A stretch of 64,000 bases of DNA from Palleronia sediminis (GCF_004358695.1 NZ_SNAA01000003.1:62001-126000), one strand, 5' to 3'. Shown: positions 29,248 to 41,419, counted from the stretch's first letter. The notes: generated by a model not told the origin, from the letters alone. Made by a program: numbers and translations.

Positions 29248-29772
29248 ATGCCCCGCGCCGAAACCTATGCCACCCGCCAGATCGGTCTGCACTGGCTGGT
29301 GGTCGTGCTTGTCGCGTTCCAGTTCTTTACCGGGGGCGGCATGGCCGCCGCCTTTGAAAGGGGTCTCAGCCCCGATGCGGACGGCGCCGGATCGGCGGTC
29401 GTGCATGGCGTGATCGGGACCGCGATCCTGTTGGCCATGATCGTGCGGCTCGTCACCCGCCGCAGCCATGGCGCCCCGCCCCCGCCCCGGACCGAGCCCT
29501 CGGCGATACAGGTCGTGTCGCGCGGGAACCACATCCTGTTCTATGTCGTGCTGATCGCCATGCCGCTTGCGGGGATGACGGCGCTGGCGACCGGGTCCGA
29601 GACCGTGGCCGAGGCCCATGCCATCACGGCGCGCGTGCTGCTCGTCCTTATCGTCGCCCATATCGCCGGGGCGCTTTGGCATGCCTTCAAGGGCGATGGC
29701 GTGATCCGGCGCATGGTGCCGCGTCGCGCGAACCGGCTCGAGGGGGACGCGCAGGCACCCCGCCGCCGCTGA
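29248..29772 (+). CDS. Cytochrome b561 family protein
   Basis: The 174-residue protein has four membrane helices with the haem-ligating histidines of the bacterial b561 family: H15 in IGLHWLVV, H in VHGVIGTA, H in NHILFYVV and H in VAHIAGALWHAF. It probably moves electrons between quinol and a periplasmic or superoxide acceptor. It starts with an ATG after AAGGATAGCCC. It is the last gene before a convergent entericidin gene. Confidence 0.88.
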   Translation: MPRAETYATRQIGLHWLVVVLVAFQFFTGGGMAAAFERGLSPDADGAGSAVVHGVIGTAILLAMIVRLVTRRSHGAPPPPRTEPSAIQVVSRGNHILFYVVLIAMPLAGMTALATGSETVAEAHAITARVLLVLIVAHIAGALWHAFKGDGVIRRMVPRRANRLEGDAQAPRRR

Positions 29773-29782
29773 ACCGCCACGC

Positions 29783-29805
29783 AAAACGGGCCCCGCGGGG
29801 CCCGT
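29783..29805 (-). terminator. Terminator of entericidin gene, possibly bidirectional
   Basis: A perfect 20-bp palindrome ACGGGCCC-CGCG-GGGCCCGT (29786-29805) is preceded on the plus strand by AAAA, so the minus-strand transcript has a TTTT run after the stem. It ends the entericidin gene; on the plus strand it may stop cytochrome b561 transcription. Confidence 0.7.
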
Positions 29806-29828
29806 CATGTCGTCCGGTGCGGCAGGGT

Positions 29829-29972
29829 TCAGATGTCGTCCTGAACCTCTTGCGAGCCTTGCTGGATAAACTCGCCGGCATTCTCGATATCCTGTCCGGC
29901 GCCGCCGACGGTTTCGCAGGCGGCCAGCACGCCGAGACAGAACAGCGCGGCGAGGCGTGTGATGGTGGTCAT
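29829..29972 (-). CDS. Entericidin-type small lipoprotein
   Basis: The 47-residue protein has a lipobox LAAC (Cys19) after a hydrophobic core and the entericidin A/B mature pattern ETVGGAGQDIENAGEFIQ. Entericidins are small toxin/antidote-like lipoproteins of the cell envelope. A GAGGGAG ribosome-binding site precedes the ATG at 29972. It stands alone here; no second entericidin is visible. The family call rests on pattern and length. Confidence 0.85.
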   Translation of the reverse strand: MTTITRLAALFCLGVLAACETVGGAGQDIENAGEFIQQGSQEVQDDI

Positions 29973-30039
29973 GGGTCGGCTCCCTCTCGGTTTCGTCAAC
30001 GGGCGAACGAGCGGGCGCGACAAGAGTTCCCCCCGTCCT

Positions 30040-30798
30040 TCAGCCGTCGAGGAAGGCGCGCACCCGGTCCTCGACCTCGCGGGGCCGCTCGGCATGAAGC
30101 CAGTGACCCACGCCCGCCACCGTCTCGAACCGGGCCTGCGGAAAGATGGTTCGGATGCGGTCGTGATAGGCCGGCGTGACATAGTCGCTGGTCTCGCCGA
30201 ACAGGAACAGGGCGGGGCCGTCGAACCGGCCGGTCATGTCGTCGGGCCAGCCGGTGATCCGCCCCATCTCGGCATCGAGCGTGTCGAGGTTGAGCTTCCA
30301 GCGGTGGTTCTGAATATCGAGGCTTTGAAGCAGAAAGGCGCGGACCTCGGGCGCCCTGACATGCTCGGCCATCGCCGCATCGGCATCGCGCCGTGTCTGG
30401 AAATCCGCCGGGTCCAGCGCGCGCATGGCCGCGATCAGATGCGCCTTGCTGTGATCGTAGGCCACCGGCGCGATATCGACGATCACCGCGCGCCGCACCT
30501 TGTCGGGCCGCCCTAGGGCCAGCGCCATCGCCGCCTTGCCGCCCATGGAATGGCCTAGCACGTCGTGGCGCCCGTCCATCACGCCGGCGAGGTCGTCGGC
30601 AAGCTCGGCATAGGTGTGGCTGTCGGTATGGGGCGAGTCGCCGTGGTTGCGCATGTCGACCGCTACCACCGGCCCGCGATCCGACAACCGCTTGCAGATC
30701 ACGCCCCAGTTGCGCCCCGAGCCGAACAGCCCATGCGCCACCAGGAGCGGCGGCGCCGTGCCGCCGCCCGGATAGTCGGTCCGTGCCAGCGCGACCAT
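30040..30798 (-). CDS. Alpha/beta hydrolase (YbfF-like esterase)
   Basis: The 252-residue protein has LVAHGLFGSGRNWG as oxyanion region, the nucleophile elbow GHSMGGKAA (S about 91), an Asp in FGETSDYV and His in GVGHWLHAE. It resembles acyl-CoA thioesterase/esterase YbfF. It has no signal peptide, and the stop of glyA touches its start, so it is read in the glyA operon. The substrate is unknown. Confidence 0.88.
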   Translation of the reverse strand: MVALARTDYPGGGTAPPLLVAHGLFGSGRNWGVICKRLSDRGPVVAVDMRNHGDSPHTDSHTYAELADDLAGVMDGRHDVLGHSMGGKAAMALALGRPDKVRRAVIVDIAPVAYDHSKAHLIAAMRALDPADFQTRRDADAAMAEHVRAPEVRAFLLQSLDIQNHRWKLNLDTLDAEMGRITGWPDDMTGRFDGPALFLFGETSDYVTPAYHDRIRTIFPQARFETVAGVGHWLHAERPREVEDRVRAFLDG

Positions 30799-32094
30799 TC
30801 AGAGCCCCGGATAAAGCGGGAAGCGCGCGCAAAGCTCGGCCACCTCGGCGCGCACGGCCGCCTCGACCTCGCCGTTGCCATCGGCCCCGTTCGCAGCCAG
30901 CCCGTCGACGACGCGGGTGATCCAACCGCCGATGCTGCGGAACTCGGCCTCGCCGAAGCCGCGCGTGGTGCCCGCCGGAGAGCCGAGCCGGATGCCGCTC
31001 GTCACGGTCGGTTTCTCGTCGTCGAAGGGGATGCCGTTCTTGTTGCAGGTGATATGCGCGCGACCCAGCGCCTTTTCGGTATCATTGCCCTTCACCCCCT
31101 TGGGACGCAGGTCCACCAGCAGCAGGTGGCTGTCGGTGCCGTCGGTGACGATATCGAGCCCGCCGGCCATCAGCTCGTCCGACAATGCCTGCGCGTTTCG
31201 GATGACCTGTCGCTGGTATTCCTTGAACTCGGGGCGCAACGCCTCGCCGAAGGCCACGGCCTTGGCCGCGATCACATGCATGAGCGGACCGCCCTGGATG
31301 CCGGGGAAGATAGCCGAGTTGAACTTGCGCGCCAACGCCTCGTCATCGGTCAGGATCATGCCGCCGCGCGGGCCGCGCAGCGTCTTGTGCGTCGTGGTCG
31401 TGGCGACATGGGCATGGGGAAAGGGCGAGGGGTATTCGCCCGCCGCCACGAGCCCGGCGAAATGGGCCATGTCGACCAGCAGCCAGGCGCCGACCGCGTC
31501 CGCGATCTCGCGCATCCGGGCGAAATCGAGCACTCGCGGGATGGCCGAGCCGCCCGCGATGATGAGCCTGGGATTGTGTTCCCTCGCCAGTGCCTCGACC
31601 TGGTCGTAATCGGGCAGCAGCCTGTCGCGGGTCACGCCGTATTGCACGGCGTTGAACCATTTGCCCGACTGGTTGGGCGCGGCGCCGTGGGTCAAATGAC
31701 CGCCTGCATCGAGGCTCATACCCAGGATCGTGTCGCCCGGCTTGAGGAGGGCGGTGAACACTGCCTGGTTGGCCTGGCTGCCCGAATTGGGCTGGACGTT
31801 GGCAAAGCCCACGCCGAACAGCTCTTTCGCGCGGTCGATGGCGAGGTTTTCGGCGATGTCGACGAACTGGCAGCCGCCGTAATAGCGTCGGCCCGGATAG
31901 CCTTCGGCATATTTGTTGGTCAGGACCGACCCCTGCGCCTCGAGCACCGCGCGGCTGACGATGTTTTCCGAGGCGATCAGCTCGATCTCGTCGCGCTGGC
32001 GCCCGAGCTCCTGCGTGATCGCCTGGGCGATATCGGGGTCGGCATCGCCCAGGGTCTGGGAAAAGAACCCTTTGGCGCTGTGATCTGCGGTCAT
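30799..32094 (-). CDS. glyA: Serine hydroxymethyltransferase
   Basis: The 431-residue protein has the full SHMT pattern: [18 protein letters not shown] at 39-56, the PLP lysine K237 in [14 protein letters not shown], and the [12 protein letters not shown] region. It interconverts serine and glycine with tetrahydrofolate, supplying one-carbon units, also for ThyX. The gene is first in a unit with the esterase gene and is divergent from nadK. I looked for a riboswitch in its 137-base leader region and saw none. Confidence 0.97.
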   Translation of the reverse strand: MTADHSAKGFFSQTLGDADPDIAQAITQELGRQRDEIELIASENIVSRAVLEAQGSVLTNKYAEGYPGRRYYGGCQFVDIAENLAIDRAKELFGVGFANVQPNSGSQANQAVFTALLKPGDTILGMSLDAGGHLTHGAAPNQSGKWFNAVQYGVTRDRLLPDYDQVEALAREHNPRLIIAGGSAIPRVLDFARMREIADAVGAWLLVDMAHFAGLVAAGEYPSPFPHAHVATTTTHKTLRGPRGGMILTDDEALARKFNSAIFPGIQGGPLMHVIAAKAVAFGEALRPEFKEYQRQVIRNAQALSDELMAGGLDIVTDGTDSHLLLVDLRPKGVKGNDTEKALGRAHITCNKNGIPFDDEKPTVTSGIRLGSPAGTTRGFGEAEFRSIGGWITRVVDGLAANGADGNGEVEAAVRAEVAELCARFPLYPGL

Positions 32095-32231
32095 GTCGGG
32101 GCTCCGTTCAAACTGGGATATCGGTTGCCACGTCCCTAGCCCACGGATCGGCCGGGGAAAAGTGGGCCGCGTGACGCGGTGCTTGTCTTTCCCGCCGCCG
32201 CGCGCGACCGTGCCGCCCGAAGGAGCGCCCC

Positions 32232-32993
32232 ATGGCCCGCAAGATCGCCTTTTTTGCCGCCGATACCGAAGTCGCCCATGCTGCGCGGGACGAGCTTGCC
32301 GCGCTCTACGGCCGGGTCGAGCTGGACGAGGCCGACGTGATCGTGGCGCTGGGCGGCGACGGCCACATGCTGCGCACCCTGCACGAGACCGAGGATCTGC
32401 GCGCCCCCGTCTATGGCATGAATTGCGGCACCATCGGTTTCCTGATGAACGAATACCGCACCGAAGACCTGCACGAGCGGCTCGCCGCGGCCGAGCCCGA
32501 GCGGATCAACCCCCTGGCCATGCTGGCCTGCAAGATGGACGGCACCGAGGCGCGCCTGCTCGCCATCAACGAGGTGTCGCTCCTGCGGCAGGGACCGCAG
32601 GCGGCCAAGCTCAAGATCTCGGTCGACGGTCGCGTGAGGCTCGAGGAACTGGTTTGCGATGGCGCGCTGGTCGCGACCCCCGCCGGATCGACGGCCTACA
32701 ACTACTCGGCGCATGGGCCGATCCTGCCCATCGGATGCGGCGTCCTGGCGCTCACCGCCATGTCGGCATTTCGGCCCCGCCGCTGGCGCGGCGCGATCCT
32801 GCCGCAGAACGTGTCGGTGCGATTTGACGTGAACGAGGCCGACAAGAGGCCGGTCATGGCCGATGCCGACGGGCGGCAGGTGCGCGACGTGGCCTCGGTC
32901 ATCGTCCGAAGCGAGCCGTCGGTCACGCACACGATCCTGTTCGACCCCGGTCACGGGCTAGAGGAGCGCCTGCTGAACGAGCAATTCGCCTGA
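32232..32993 (+). CDS. nadK: NAD kinase
   Basis: The 253-residue protein has the NAD kinase motifs GGDGH (41-45), [19 protein letters not shown] and the glycine-rich [17 protein letters not shown]. It phosphorylates NAD to NADP in the cytoplasm. AAGGAGC precedes the ATG, and the length is that of the short alphaproteobacterial form. It is divergent from glyA and convergent with the DUF2125 gene. Confidence 0.96.
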   Translation: MARKIAFFAADTEVAHAARDELAALYGRVELDEADVIVALGGDGHMLRTLHETEDLRAPVYGMNCGTIGFLMNEYRTEDLHERLAAAEPERINPLAMLACKMDGTEARLLAINEVSLLRQGPQAAKLKISVDGRVRLEELVCDGALVATPAGSTAYNYSAHGPILPIGCGVLALTAMSAFRPRRWRGAILPQNVSVRFDVNEADKRPVMADADGRQVRDVASVIVRSEPSVTHTILFDPGHGLEERLLNEQFA

Positions 32994-33004
32994 CCGCGAG
33001 CGGG

Positions 33005-34006
33005 TCAGAGCCGCGGCGCCTCGCCCAGCAGGACGGGGCCGAGATAGATCAGCCCGTTATCGAACGTCAGCGGGATGTCGATGCGATCGCCCCCGCCCGA
33101 CAGCCCACCAAGCAGCCCCAGCGCGCGCCCTGCGGTTTCGGCCTGGTCAACCGGCAGGACGCCCGCCTCGACCGCGCGGTCGAGCAATGCGCGCCAGTTC
33201 CGCACGCTGAGGTCGATGGCGCCCGACAGCCGCCCGTCGGCGCCCACGTCGAGCGCGCCGGTGGCATCGGCGCCGACCTCGCCCCAATCGAGATCGAGCG
33301 CGTCGATCCGCAGCCCCTCGATCCCGACCGTGCCCGCGGCGAGGCTGCGCCGGTCGAGCGGTGCGGAAAGCGCGATCTCGGCGTCGAGCCGCAGCCCGTC
33401 GATGCGCGCCGCCTCGGCCCCGCCAAGCGCATCGGCAAGGGCGGGCGGCAGGTCGAGATCGTCGACCAGAACCCCGAGATTGACGTGCCGCCCGTCGGGC
33501 GCGCCGCCCTCGGGTCCGGAAACGATGCGGGTGGCCACGCGCAACTCGTCGGCGGTCAGCGCGACACCGCCCGAGGTGACGGAAAGCCCCTCGATCACGG
33601 CGCTGGAATGGTCGAGCGGCAGCGCCGGCACCGGCCGGAAGGTCGCCGAGGCGCGCGCCCGCTCGGTTTCGATCAGGGCCGCGCCGAACGGCCCCTCGAC
33701 CCGCTGCTCGGGCGGCAGGGCGACGATCACCTGGTTGGGCCGGTAGCTCAGCGCCATGACCTGAAGAAAGGGCGCCGACCATGTCAGCCCCGTGCGGCTG
33801 TCCGTCACCACCGGGTTCTCGGCTATGGTGTCGAAGCGGTTTGGAAAGCCCCGCACCCGCAGGTCCGTCGTTTCGATCCGCAGACCGTTTTCGCGCAGAT
33901 CGGCCACCCCGTCCTCGACCGCGCCGAGCAGGGCGCGCGAGCCGATGAGCCAATAGGCCGACCAGGCGACGGCCAGGGCCACGATCAGGGCGATCAACCA
34001 GCGCAT
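33005..34006 (-). CDS. DUF2125 family membrane-anchored protein
   Basis: The 333-residue protein has an N-terminal signal anchor (LIALIVALAVAWSAYWLIG) and a periplasmic beta-rich body with the pattern LRVRGFPNRFDTIAENP, typical of DUF2125, a family found mainly in alphaproteobacteria and related to AsmA-like lipid-associated proteins. Function is not established. I chose ATG 34006, since the membrane anchor starts there. It is convergent with nadK and divergent from the ChaC gene. Confidence 0.84.
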   Translation of the reverse strand: MRWLIALIVALAVAWSAYWLIGSRALLGAVEDGVADLRENGLRIETTDLRVRGFPNRFDTIAENPVVTDSRTGLTWSAPFLQVMALSYRPNQVIVALPPEQRVEGPFGAALIETERARASATFRPVPALPLDHSSAVIEGLSVTSGGVALTADELRVATRIVSGPEGGAPDGRHVNLGVLVDDLDLPPALADALGGAEAARIDGLRLDAEIALSAPLDRRSLAAGTVGIEGLRIDALDLDWGEVGADATGALDVGADGRLSGAIDLSVRNWRALLDRAVEAGVLPVDQAETAGRALGLLGGLSGGGDRIDIPLTFDNGLIYLGPVLLGEAPRL

Positions 34007-34100
34007 GAGGGGTCTTTCACATGAGGGGCGGGCCTTTCGCCCGGTCAGGATCGGGAATATAGCCCCCGATGTGATTAGACCAGACGACGCCCCCCGCCCG

Positions 34101-34634
34101 ATGTGGGTCTTTGGATATGCCTCGCTGATCTGGAACCCCGAGTTTCCAGTGGCCGAACGGGTCGTTGCCCGGCTCCAGGGATATGCCCGCACCTTTTCCA
34201 TGCGCTCGATCCATCACCGCGGCACGGCCGAGGCGCCCGGCCTCGTGCTCGCTCTGGACGAGACGCCGGGTGCGGAGTGTTTCGGGCAGGCCCTGCGCGT
34301 GGAGGAAGGCCACGAGGTCGCGACGCTCGGGGCGCTGCGCGAGCGCGAACTGGTCTCGTCGGCCTATCTCGAACGCCATCTCGCCGTCGGGCTCGCCGAC
34401 GGGCGGCGGGTCGAGGCGATCGGCTATGTCGTCGACAAGGCGCATACCCAATATTGCGGGGGGCTGCCGGTCGAGGAACAGGCCCGCATCATCGCGGCGG
34501 CGGTCGGGGGGCGGGGGCCCAACGACGAATACCTCCTCAACACCGCCTCGCATCTGGCCGAGATCGGCATCTCGGACCCCGAACTCGACCGTCTGGCTGC
34601 CTTGGTGGACACAATGCGGCGAAATCGGGGCTGA
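34101..34634 (+). CDS. ChaC-like gamma-glutamylcyclotransferase
   Basis: The 177-residue protein begins with MWVFGYASLIWNPEFP, the glycine-rich substrate loop of the ChaC family, and continues with RTFSMRSIHHRGTAEAPGLVL and ALRERELVSSAYLER. ChaC enzymes split glutathione into 5-oxoproline and Cys-Gly. The length fits. The start at 34101 is uncertain: it has no strong ribosome-binding site, and an in-frame GTG at 34071 is an alternative. Confidence 0.87.
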   Translation: MWVFGYASLIWNPEFPVAERVVARLQGYARTFSMRSIHHRGTAEAPGLVLALDETPGAECFGQALRVEEGHEVATLGALRERELVSSAYLERHLAVGLADGRRVEAIGYVVDKAHTQYCGGLPVEEQARIIAAAVGGRGPNDEYLLNTASHLAEIGISDPELDRLAALVDTMRRNRG

Positions 34635-34695
34635 CGGCCTTTCGCGGGCGGCGCCGGGGAAATAGAGTGCCGCGAACGCTTCGACAGGAAAATCC

Positions 34696-35889
34696 ATGCG
34701 CGCGAGGCCCGAGCGAGCGGCGCAGCCGATATTCTCGCAACCTTTCCGACAGATCGCGGCCATGGTCTGCGTTCTGGTTCTGGTCGCGCTGGGCACTTAT
34801 GTCGCCCTGCCCAGCGTCATGCCCGTGGTCGAGGCGAACCCCTGGCTGAACGGTTTCATCGGGCTGGTATTCCTTTGCGGCGTGCTGGCCTGTTTCCTGC
34901 AAGGCTTTCAGTTGATCCAGTCGGTCCACTGGATCGAGGGGTTCGTGAACGACGCGGAAACGCACGAGTTCTCGCGCGCGCCCCGGTTGCTCGCGCCGCT
35001 TGCCGCGCTGTTGCGGTCGCGGGGCCGGGCGATGCAGCTCAACTCGACCTCGTCGCGCTCCATCCTCGATTCGGTCGCGACCCGCATCGAGGAAGCGCGC
35101 GACATCACGCGATACCTTGTCAATCTGCTGATCTTCCTCGGGCTTCTGGGCACGTTCTACGGGCTGGCGACGACCGTTCCGGCCATTGTCGATACCATCC
35201 GCAGCCTCGCCCCCGTCGAGGGCGAGGACGGGATGGCGATCTTCGGGCGGCTGATGGACGGGCTCGAACGCCAGCTCGGCGGCATGGGCGTGGCGTTCGG
35301 CTCGTCCTTGCTGGGTCTCGCCGGGTCGCTGGTCGTGGGGCTGCTCGAACTCTTTGCGAGCCACGGGCAGAACCGGTTCTACCGCGAGCTCGAGGAATGG
35401 CTGAGCTCGATCACGCGGATCGGGTTCGCCGGGGGCGAGACCGAAGCGGCGGGCGAACAGGGCGCGGCGGTCGCGGTGATGGAGCATATCGCCGGCCAGA
35501 TGGACCGGTTGCAGGACATGTTCGCCGAAAGCGATGCCGCGCGGGCCGGTGTCGACGGGCGGCTGGCCGAGCTTACCGCGGGGCTGCACCGGCTGGTCGA
35601 CCGGCTCGAGGGGGAAACCTCGCTGGCCGAGACGATGGCGCGCGTGGCCGACGGGCAGGCCGAGCTGATCGACAGCCTCCGCGAGGCGGCGGGCGCGGCG
35701 GGCGGCGGGCTCGACGCCGAAAGCCGGATGCGGCTTCGTTCGATCGACGTGCAGCTCTTGCGGATCTCCGAGGATATCGCGTCGGGCCGTCACGAGGCCA
35801 CGGCCGAGCTGCGCGCCGATCTCCGCCAGATCCTGCGCGCCCTGAGCCGCGGCGGCCCGCCGGTGGACCTGGTGGAGAGAAGGGGCTGA
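34696..35889 (+). CDS. MotA/TolQ/ExbB-type proton-channel subunit
   Basis: The 397-residue protein has four membrane helices (about 17-40, 52-73, 138-160 and 198-220); the third carries LIFLGLLGTFYGLATTVPAIV and the fourth ALGSSLLGLAGSLVVG-like glycine packing (FGSSLLGLAGSLVVGLLEL), the usual MotA/TolQ/ExbB channel signature. A hydrophilic helical tail of about 160 residues follows (240-397). It is the first of two genes separated by four bases; the partner is a MotB-like coiled-coil protein. Together they look like a proton-driven stator unit of unknown duty. Confidence 0.85.
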   Translation: MRARPERAAQPIFSQPFRQIAAMVCVLVLVALGTYVALPSVMPVVEANPWLNGFIGLVFLCGVLACFLQGFQLIQSVHWIEGFVNDAETHEFSRAPRLLAPLAALLRSRGRAMQLNSTSSRSILDSVATRIEEARDITRYLVNLLIFLGLLGTFYGLATTVPAIVDTIRSLAPVEGEDGMAIFGRLMDGLERQLGGMGVAFGSSLLGLAGSLVVGLLELFASHGQNRFYRELEEWLSSITRIGFAGGETEAAGEQGAAVAVMEHIAGQMDRLQDMFAESDAARAGVDGRLAELTAGLHRLVDRLEGETSLAETMARVADGQAELIDSLREAAGAAGGGLDAESRMRLRSIDVQLLRISEDIASGRHEATAELRADLRQILRALSRGGPPVDLVERRG

Positions 35890-35893
35890 CCCG

Positions 35894-38008
35894 ATGGCGC
35901 TGACGCGACGGGGGGGACGGCTGGCGGCCAATATCTGGCCGGGATTCGTCGATGCGGTGACGTCGCTGCTGATGGTGATGATCTTCGTGCTGACGATCTT
36001 CATGGTCGTGCAATTCGTCCTGCGCGAAGAGATCTCGGGGCAGGAGAGCGAGCTCGACCGGTTGACGGGCGAGGTCGCCGGGCTGACCCAGATGCTGGGT
36101 CTTGCCAATACGCGCGCCGCCACGCTCGAGACGGAGCGCGACGCGCTGCGCGACGCGGCGGGCGCGCGCGAGGCGCTGATCGACCGGCTGCGCAGCGAGA
36201 CCGAGGCGCAGCAGGGCCGCATTGCCAGTTTCGAGGAACAGGTCGCGTCGCTTTTGTCGGATCGCGAGGCCAATCTGGGCCGTATCGCGGAACTCGAGGG
36301 CGAGACGACCGAACTCATCGACCGGCAGGAGGCCTTGAACCTCGCGCTGGCGCAGGCCCGTGACGAGATCGACGCCGGTGCCGAAACCGCCCGTCTGGCT
36401 GCCGCGCGTGCCGACGCGCTCGAGGCGCTGGCCGAAGAGCTGCGCGCCCGCGTGGCCGAAGGCGAGGCCACCGCCGCCACCTTGACCGCGCGGGTCGAAA
36501 CGCTCGATGCCGAGCTGAGCGATGCCGAAGCCGCGCGTTTGGCCGAGGCCGCCGCCGCCGAGGCGCTGCGCGCGCGGCTCGAGGCCTCGGATGCCGAATT
36601 GACGGCGATGTCGCTCGCGCTCGAGGAACAGCGGCGCGACGCCGAGGATACGCTGACGCTTTTGGCGGCGGCGCAGGCGGCCGAGGAGGATCTGACCGCG
36701 CGTCTTGTCGCCGCGTTCCTCGCGCAGGAGGCCACATCCGAGGATCTCGCGCGGCTGGCCGATGCGCGCGAGGCGCTGGCCCGCGATCTCGACGCCGAAC
36801 GCGCGGCGCGGGTCGATGCCGAGGCAGAGGCGGCGGGGCAGGCGGATGCGCTGGCGGCCGCCGAGGCCGCGCGGAGCGAGGCCGCCGCGGCGCGGGACCG
36901 GACTCAGGCACTCTTGACGGCGGCGTTGAGCCGGGCCGAGGACGCCGATGCCGAGCTTGCGGCCACGGCCGCCGCCCTGCGTGCCGCCGAAGCCGCGCGT
37001 GCGGGGTTCGAGGGCGATCTCGAGACCCTGCGGGCCGAGCTTGCCGCCACCGAGGCGCGGGTTGCCGAGCTGCGCGCGGCGGCCGGACGCGAGGCCGACG
37101 AACGCGACCGCCTGTCCGCCGCGCTCGAGGCCGCACGCGCCGAGGCCGCCGCGCAGCAGGCCGTGGCCGAAGAGACCGCGACCGACTTGCGCGCCCAGCT
37201 CGAAGAGGCGCTGGCGCTGCAACTGGCCGCCCGGTCGCAGGCGCAGGAGCAGATGACCCGGTCCGAGCGGCAGGCGACGCTTCTTGCGACGGCGCGCAAG
37301 GAACTGGGCGAGCAGGAAGCCCAGAGCGCCGAGGCGCAGCGGCAGGTTGCGGCGCTGAACGAACAGGTCGCCACCCTGCGGCAGGAGGTCGGCAAGCTGC
37401 AAAGCCTGCTCAACCTCGCCAATGACGACATCGCCGAGCAGGACACCCAGATCGAGTCGCTGGGGCAGGACCTCAACGCGGCGCTGGCCCGCGTGGCGAT
37501 GGAGGAACGCGCGCGGGCCGAGCTCGAGGCCGCCGAACGCCAGCGGCTCGAGCGTTACCAATCCGAGTTCTTCGGCCGCCTGCGCGATCTGCTGGGCGAC
37601 CGGGAGGGGGTGCGGATCGTGGGCGACCGCTTCGTCTTCGACAGCGAGGTGTTGTTCCCCTCGGGATCGGCCGACCTGTCGGCGCCGGGGCGCGAGCAGA
37701 TCGCGCGGGTCGCGCGGTTGCTCCAGGATATCTCGAGCGAGATCCCCGAAGGGATCGACTGGGTCGTGCGCGTCGATGGCCATACCGACAACGTGCCCGT
37801 CGGGCTGAACGCCGAGTTTGCCGACAACTGGGAGCTGAGCCAGGCCCGCGCCCTGTCGGTCGTGCAGTTCATGAACAACAGCCTCGGGTTCCCGGCCGAG
37901 CGGCTGGCCCCCACCGGGTTCGGAGAGTTCCAGCCCGTCGACACCGCCAACACGCCCGAGGCCCGCGCGCGCAATCGCCGGATCGAGCTGAAACTGACCG
38001 AGCGCTAG
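35894..38008 (+). CDS. MotB-like protein with long coiled coil and OmpA domain
   Basis: The 704-residue protein starts with a single membrane helix (WPGFVDAVTSLLMVMIFVLT) that carries an aspartate (D20) at the position of the proton-binding Asp of MotB and TolR. Residues about 48-570 are an almost unbroken Ala/Glu/Arg heptad region, predicted to be coiled coil. The end (about 580-704) is an OmpA/MotB peptidoglycan-binding domain with DGHTDNVPV and NRRIELKL. It should couple the channel to the cell wall. The coiled coil is far longer than in MotB. Confidence 0.87.
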   Translation: MALTRRGGRLAANIWPGFVDAVTSLLMVMIFVLTIFMVVQFVLREEISGQESELDRLTGEVAGLTQMLGLANTRAATLETERDALRDAAGAREALIDRLRSETEAQQGRIASFEEQVASLLSDREANLGRIAELEGETTELIDRQEALNLALAQARDEIDAGAETARLAAARADALEALAEELRARVAEGEATAATLTARVETLDAELSDAEAARLAEAAAAEALRARLEASDAELTAMSLALEEQRRDAEDTLTLLAAAQAAEEDLTARLVAAFLAQEATSEDLARLADAREALARDLDAERAARVDAEAEAAGQADALAAAEAARSEAAAARDRTQALLTAALSRAEDADAELAATAAALRAAEAARAGFEGDLETLRAELAATEARVAELRAAAGREADERDRLSAALEAARAEAAAQQAVAEETATDLRAQLEEALALQLAARSQAQEQMTRSERQATLLATARKELGEQEAQSAEAQRQVAALNEQVATLRQEVGKLQSLLNLANDDIAEQDTQIESLGQDLNAALARVAMEERARAELEAAERQRLERYQSEFFGRLRDLLGDREGVRIVGDRFVFDSEVLFPSGSADLSAPGREQIARVARLLQDISSEIPEGIDWVVRVDGHTDNVPVGLNAEFADNWELSQARALSVVQFMNNSLGFPAERLAPTGFGEFQPVDTANTPEARARNRRIELKLTER

Positions 38009-38012
38009 GGCG

Positions 38013-38972
38013 TCATTCGACGGTCACGCTGACGCGCCGCGCGTCTATCTCGGCGCCGTCACGGCTGAGCGAGACCTGCCCTTCGTACCGGCCGCGCGGC
38101 AGGCCGCTCGCCGGGGCGCGGCGCCCGACGGCGCGGAAAAGTTGGGGCTGGGATTTCTCGATCGTCTGCGTCTCGGACAGGGCGAACCCCTCTGGCCCCT
38201 CGATGCGCAGCGCCATCTCGTCGCCCTCCCGCCCGCCGAACGCATATCCCCAGACGACCAGCGCCGGGGCATCGGCGGCTATGGGCGCGATGGCGGCGGT
38301 GCCGGCCTCGACCTCGTCGAACTCGGGCAGGCCGTCGTGGAACCCCGCGGCGATCAGCCCGCCGGGCGCATAGTCCGGCGCCACCCGCCAGAGCGTGCCG
38401 GCCCCGGTGCCGCATTCGTCGGTGCCGGGGGCAAAAGGGTCGACGGTTTCGCCGTCATGGCGCACCGAAAGATGGACATGGGGGTAGGTGGTCGCGCCCG
38501 ACAGGCCGACGCGGCCCAGCCGGTCGCCCCGTTCGACGGTATCGCCCGCCGCCACGGCGAGGCTGTCGCGCATCAGGTGGCAATACTGGGTTTCCCAGCC
38601 CGCACCGTGGTCGATCACCAGCCCGTTGCCGCAGTCGCGCCCGTCCAGAGGCCGCGCCTCGGGATCGTCGAGCGCGATATCCGCCATGCCGTCGCGCACA
38701 CCCGTCACCACGCCAGGCGCGGCCGCGACGACATCGACACCGGCCGTCATCGCTGCCAGCGAGGGCAGGGCGAAATCGGTGCCCTTGTGCCCGTCATTGG
38801 CCAGCGGCCCGCAGGTGAAGTCCCGCGCGCCCGCGCCGGGGTCGCGGTCGACATATTGCTGTATATAGCACACCGCCCCCAAATCGCAGTCGAGGGGCGG
38901 TGTCAGTTCGGGCGGCGCGGCCGAAACCGGCGCCGCCGCGAGGGCGGCCGCAATAGCGGCAGCGCCCCGCAT
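38013..38972 (-). CDS. M23-family peptidoglycan metallopeptidase
   Basis: The 319-residue protein has a signal peptide (ends VSAA at 19) and an M23 domain with zinc ligands H62 and D66 (GHKGTDFALP) and the H165-x-H167 pair (YPHVHLSV). It would cleave peptide cross-links of peptidoglycan in the periplasm. The C-terminal 100 residues form an extra beta domain. It is convergent with the stator-like pair, whose OmpA domain also binds peptidoglycan, an association by position only. Confidence 0.9.
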   Translation of the reverse strand: MRGAAAIAAALAAAPVSAAPPELTPPLDCDLGAVCYIQQYVDRDPGAGARDFTCGPLANDGHKGTDFALPSLAAMTAGVDVVAAAPGVVTGVRDGMADIALDDPEARPLDGRDCGNGLVIDHGAGWETQYCHLMRDSLAVAAGDTVERGDRLGRVGLSGATTYPHVHLSVRHDGETVDPFAPGTDECGTGAGTLWRVAPDYAPGGLIAAGFHDGLPEFDEVEAGTAAIAPIAADAPALVVWGYAFGGREGDEMALRIEGPEGFALSETQTIEKSQPQLFRAVGRRAPASGLPRGRYEGQVSLSRDGAEIDARRVSVTVE

Positions 38973-38978
38973 GGACGA

Positions 38979-41306
<2,328 letters not shown>

Positions 41307-41419
41307 GGGCGTGCTCCTTTCGTTTGGCCGGCGCCGCCCCGAGGGGCGTCCGACCGTGGCCTCCTATGAATGAAGGTTGGTCGAGACATGACCTGCTTCA
41401 AGCAATTTCTTGGCGCGGG

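Noticed and set aside
32095-32231. Riboswitch in front of glyA
   Set aside because: Glycine, THF and SAM/SAH-type elements were considered. The 137 bases lack their conserved cores and show no stable multi-stem structure.
34696-38008. Zorya anti-phage system (ZorA/ZorB) as identity of the stator-like pair
   Set aside because: The channel plus OmpA layout fits ZorAB superficially, but no ZorC, ZorD or ZorE gene is adjacent, the surroundings are housekeeping, and the long coiled coil is in the MotB-like partner and not in the ZorA-like tail.
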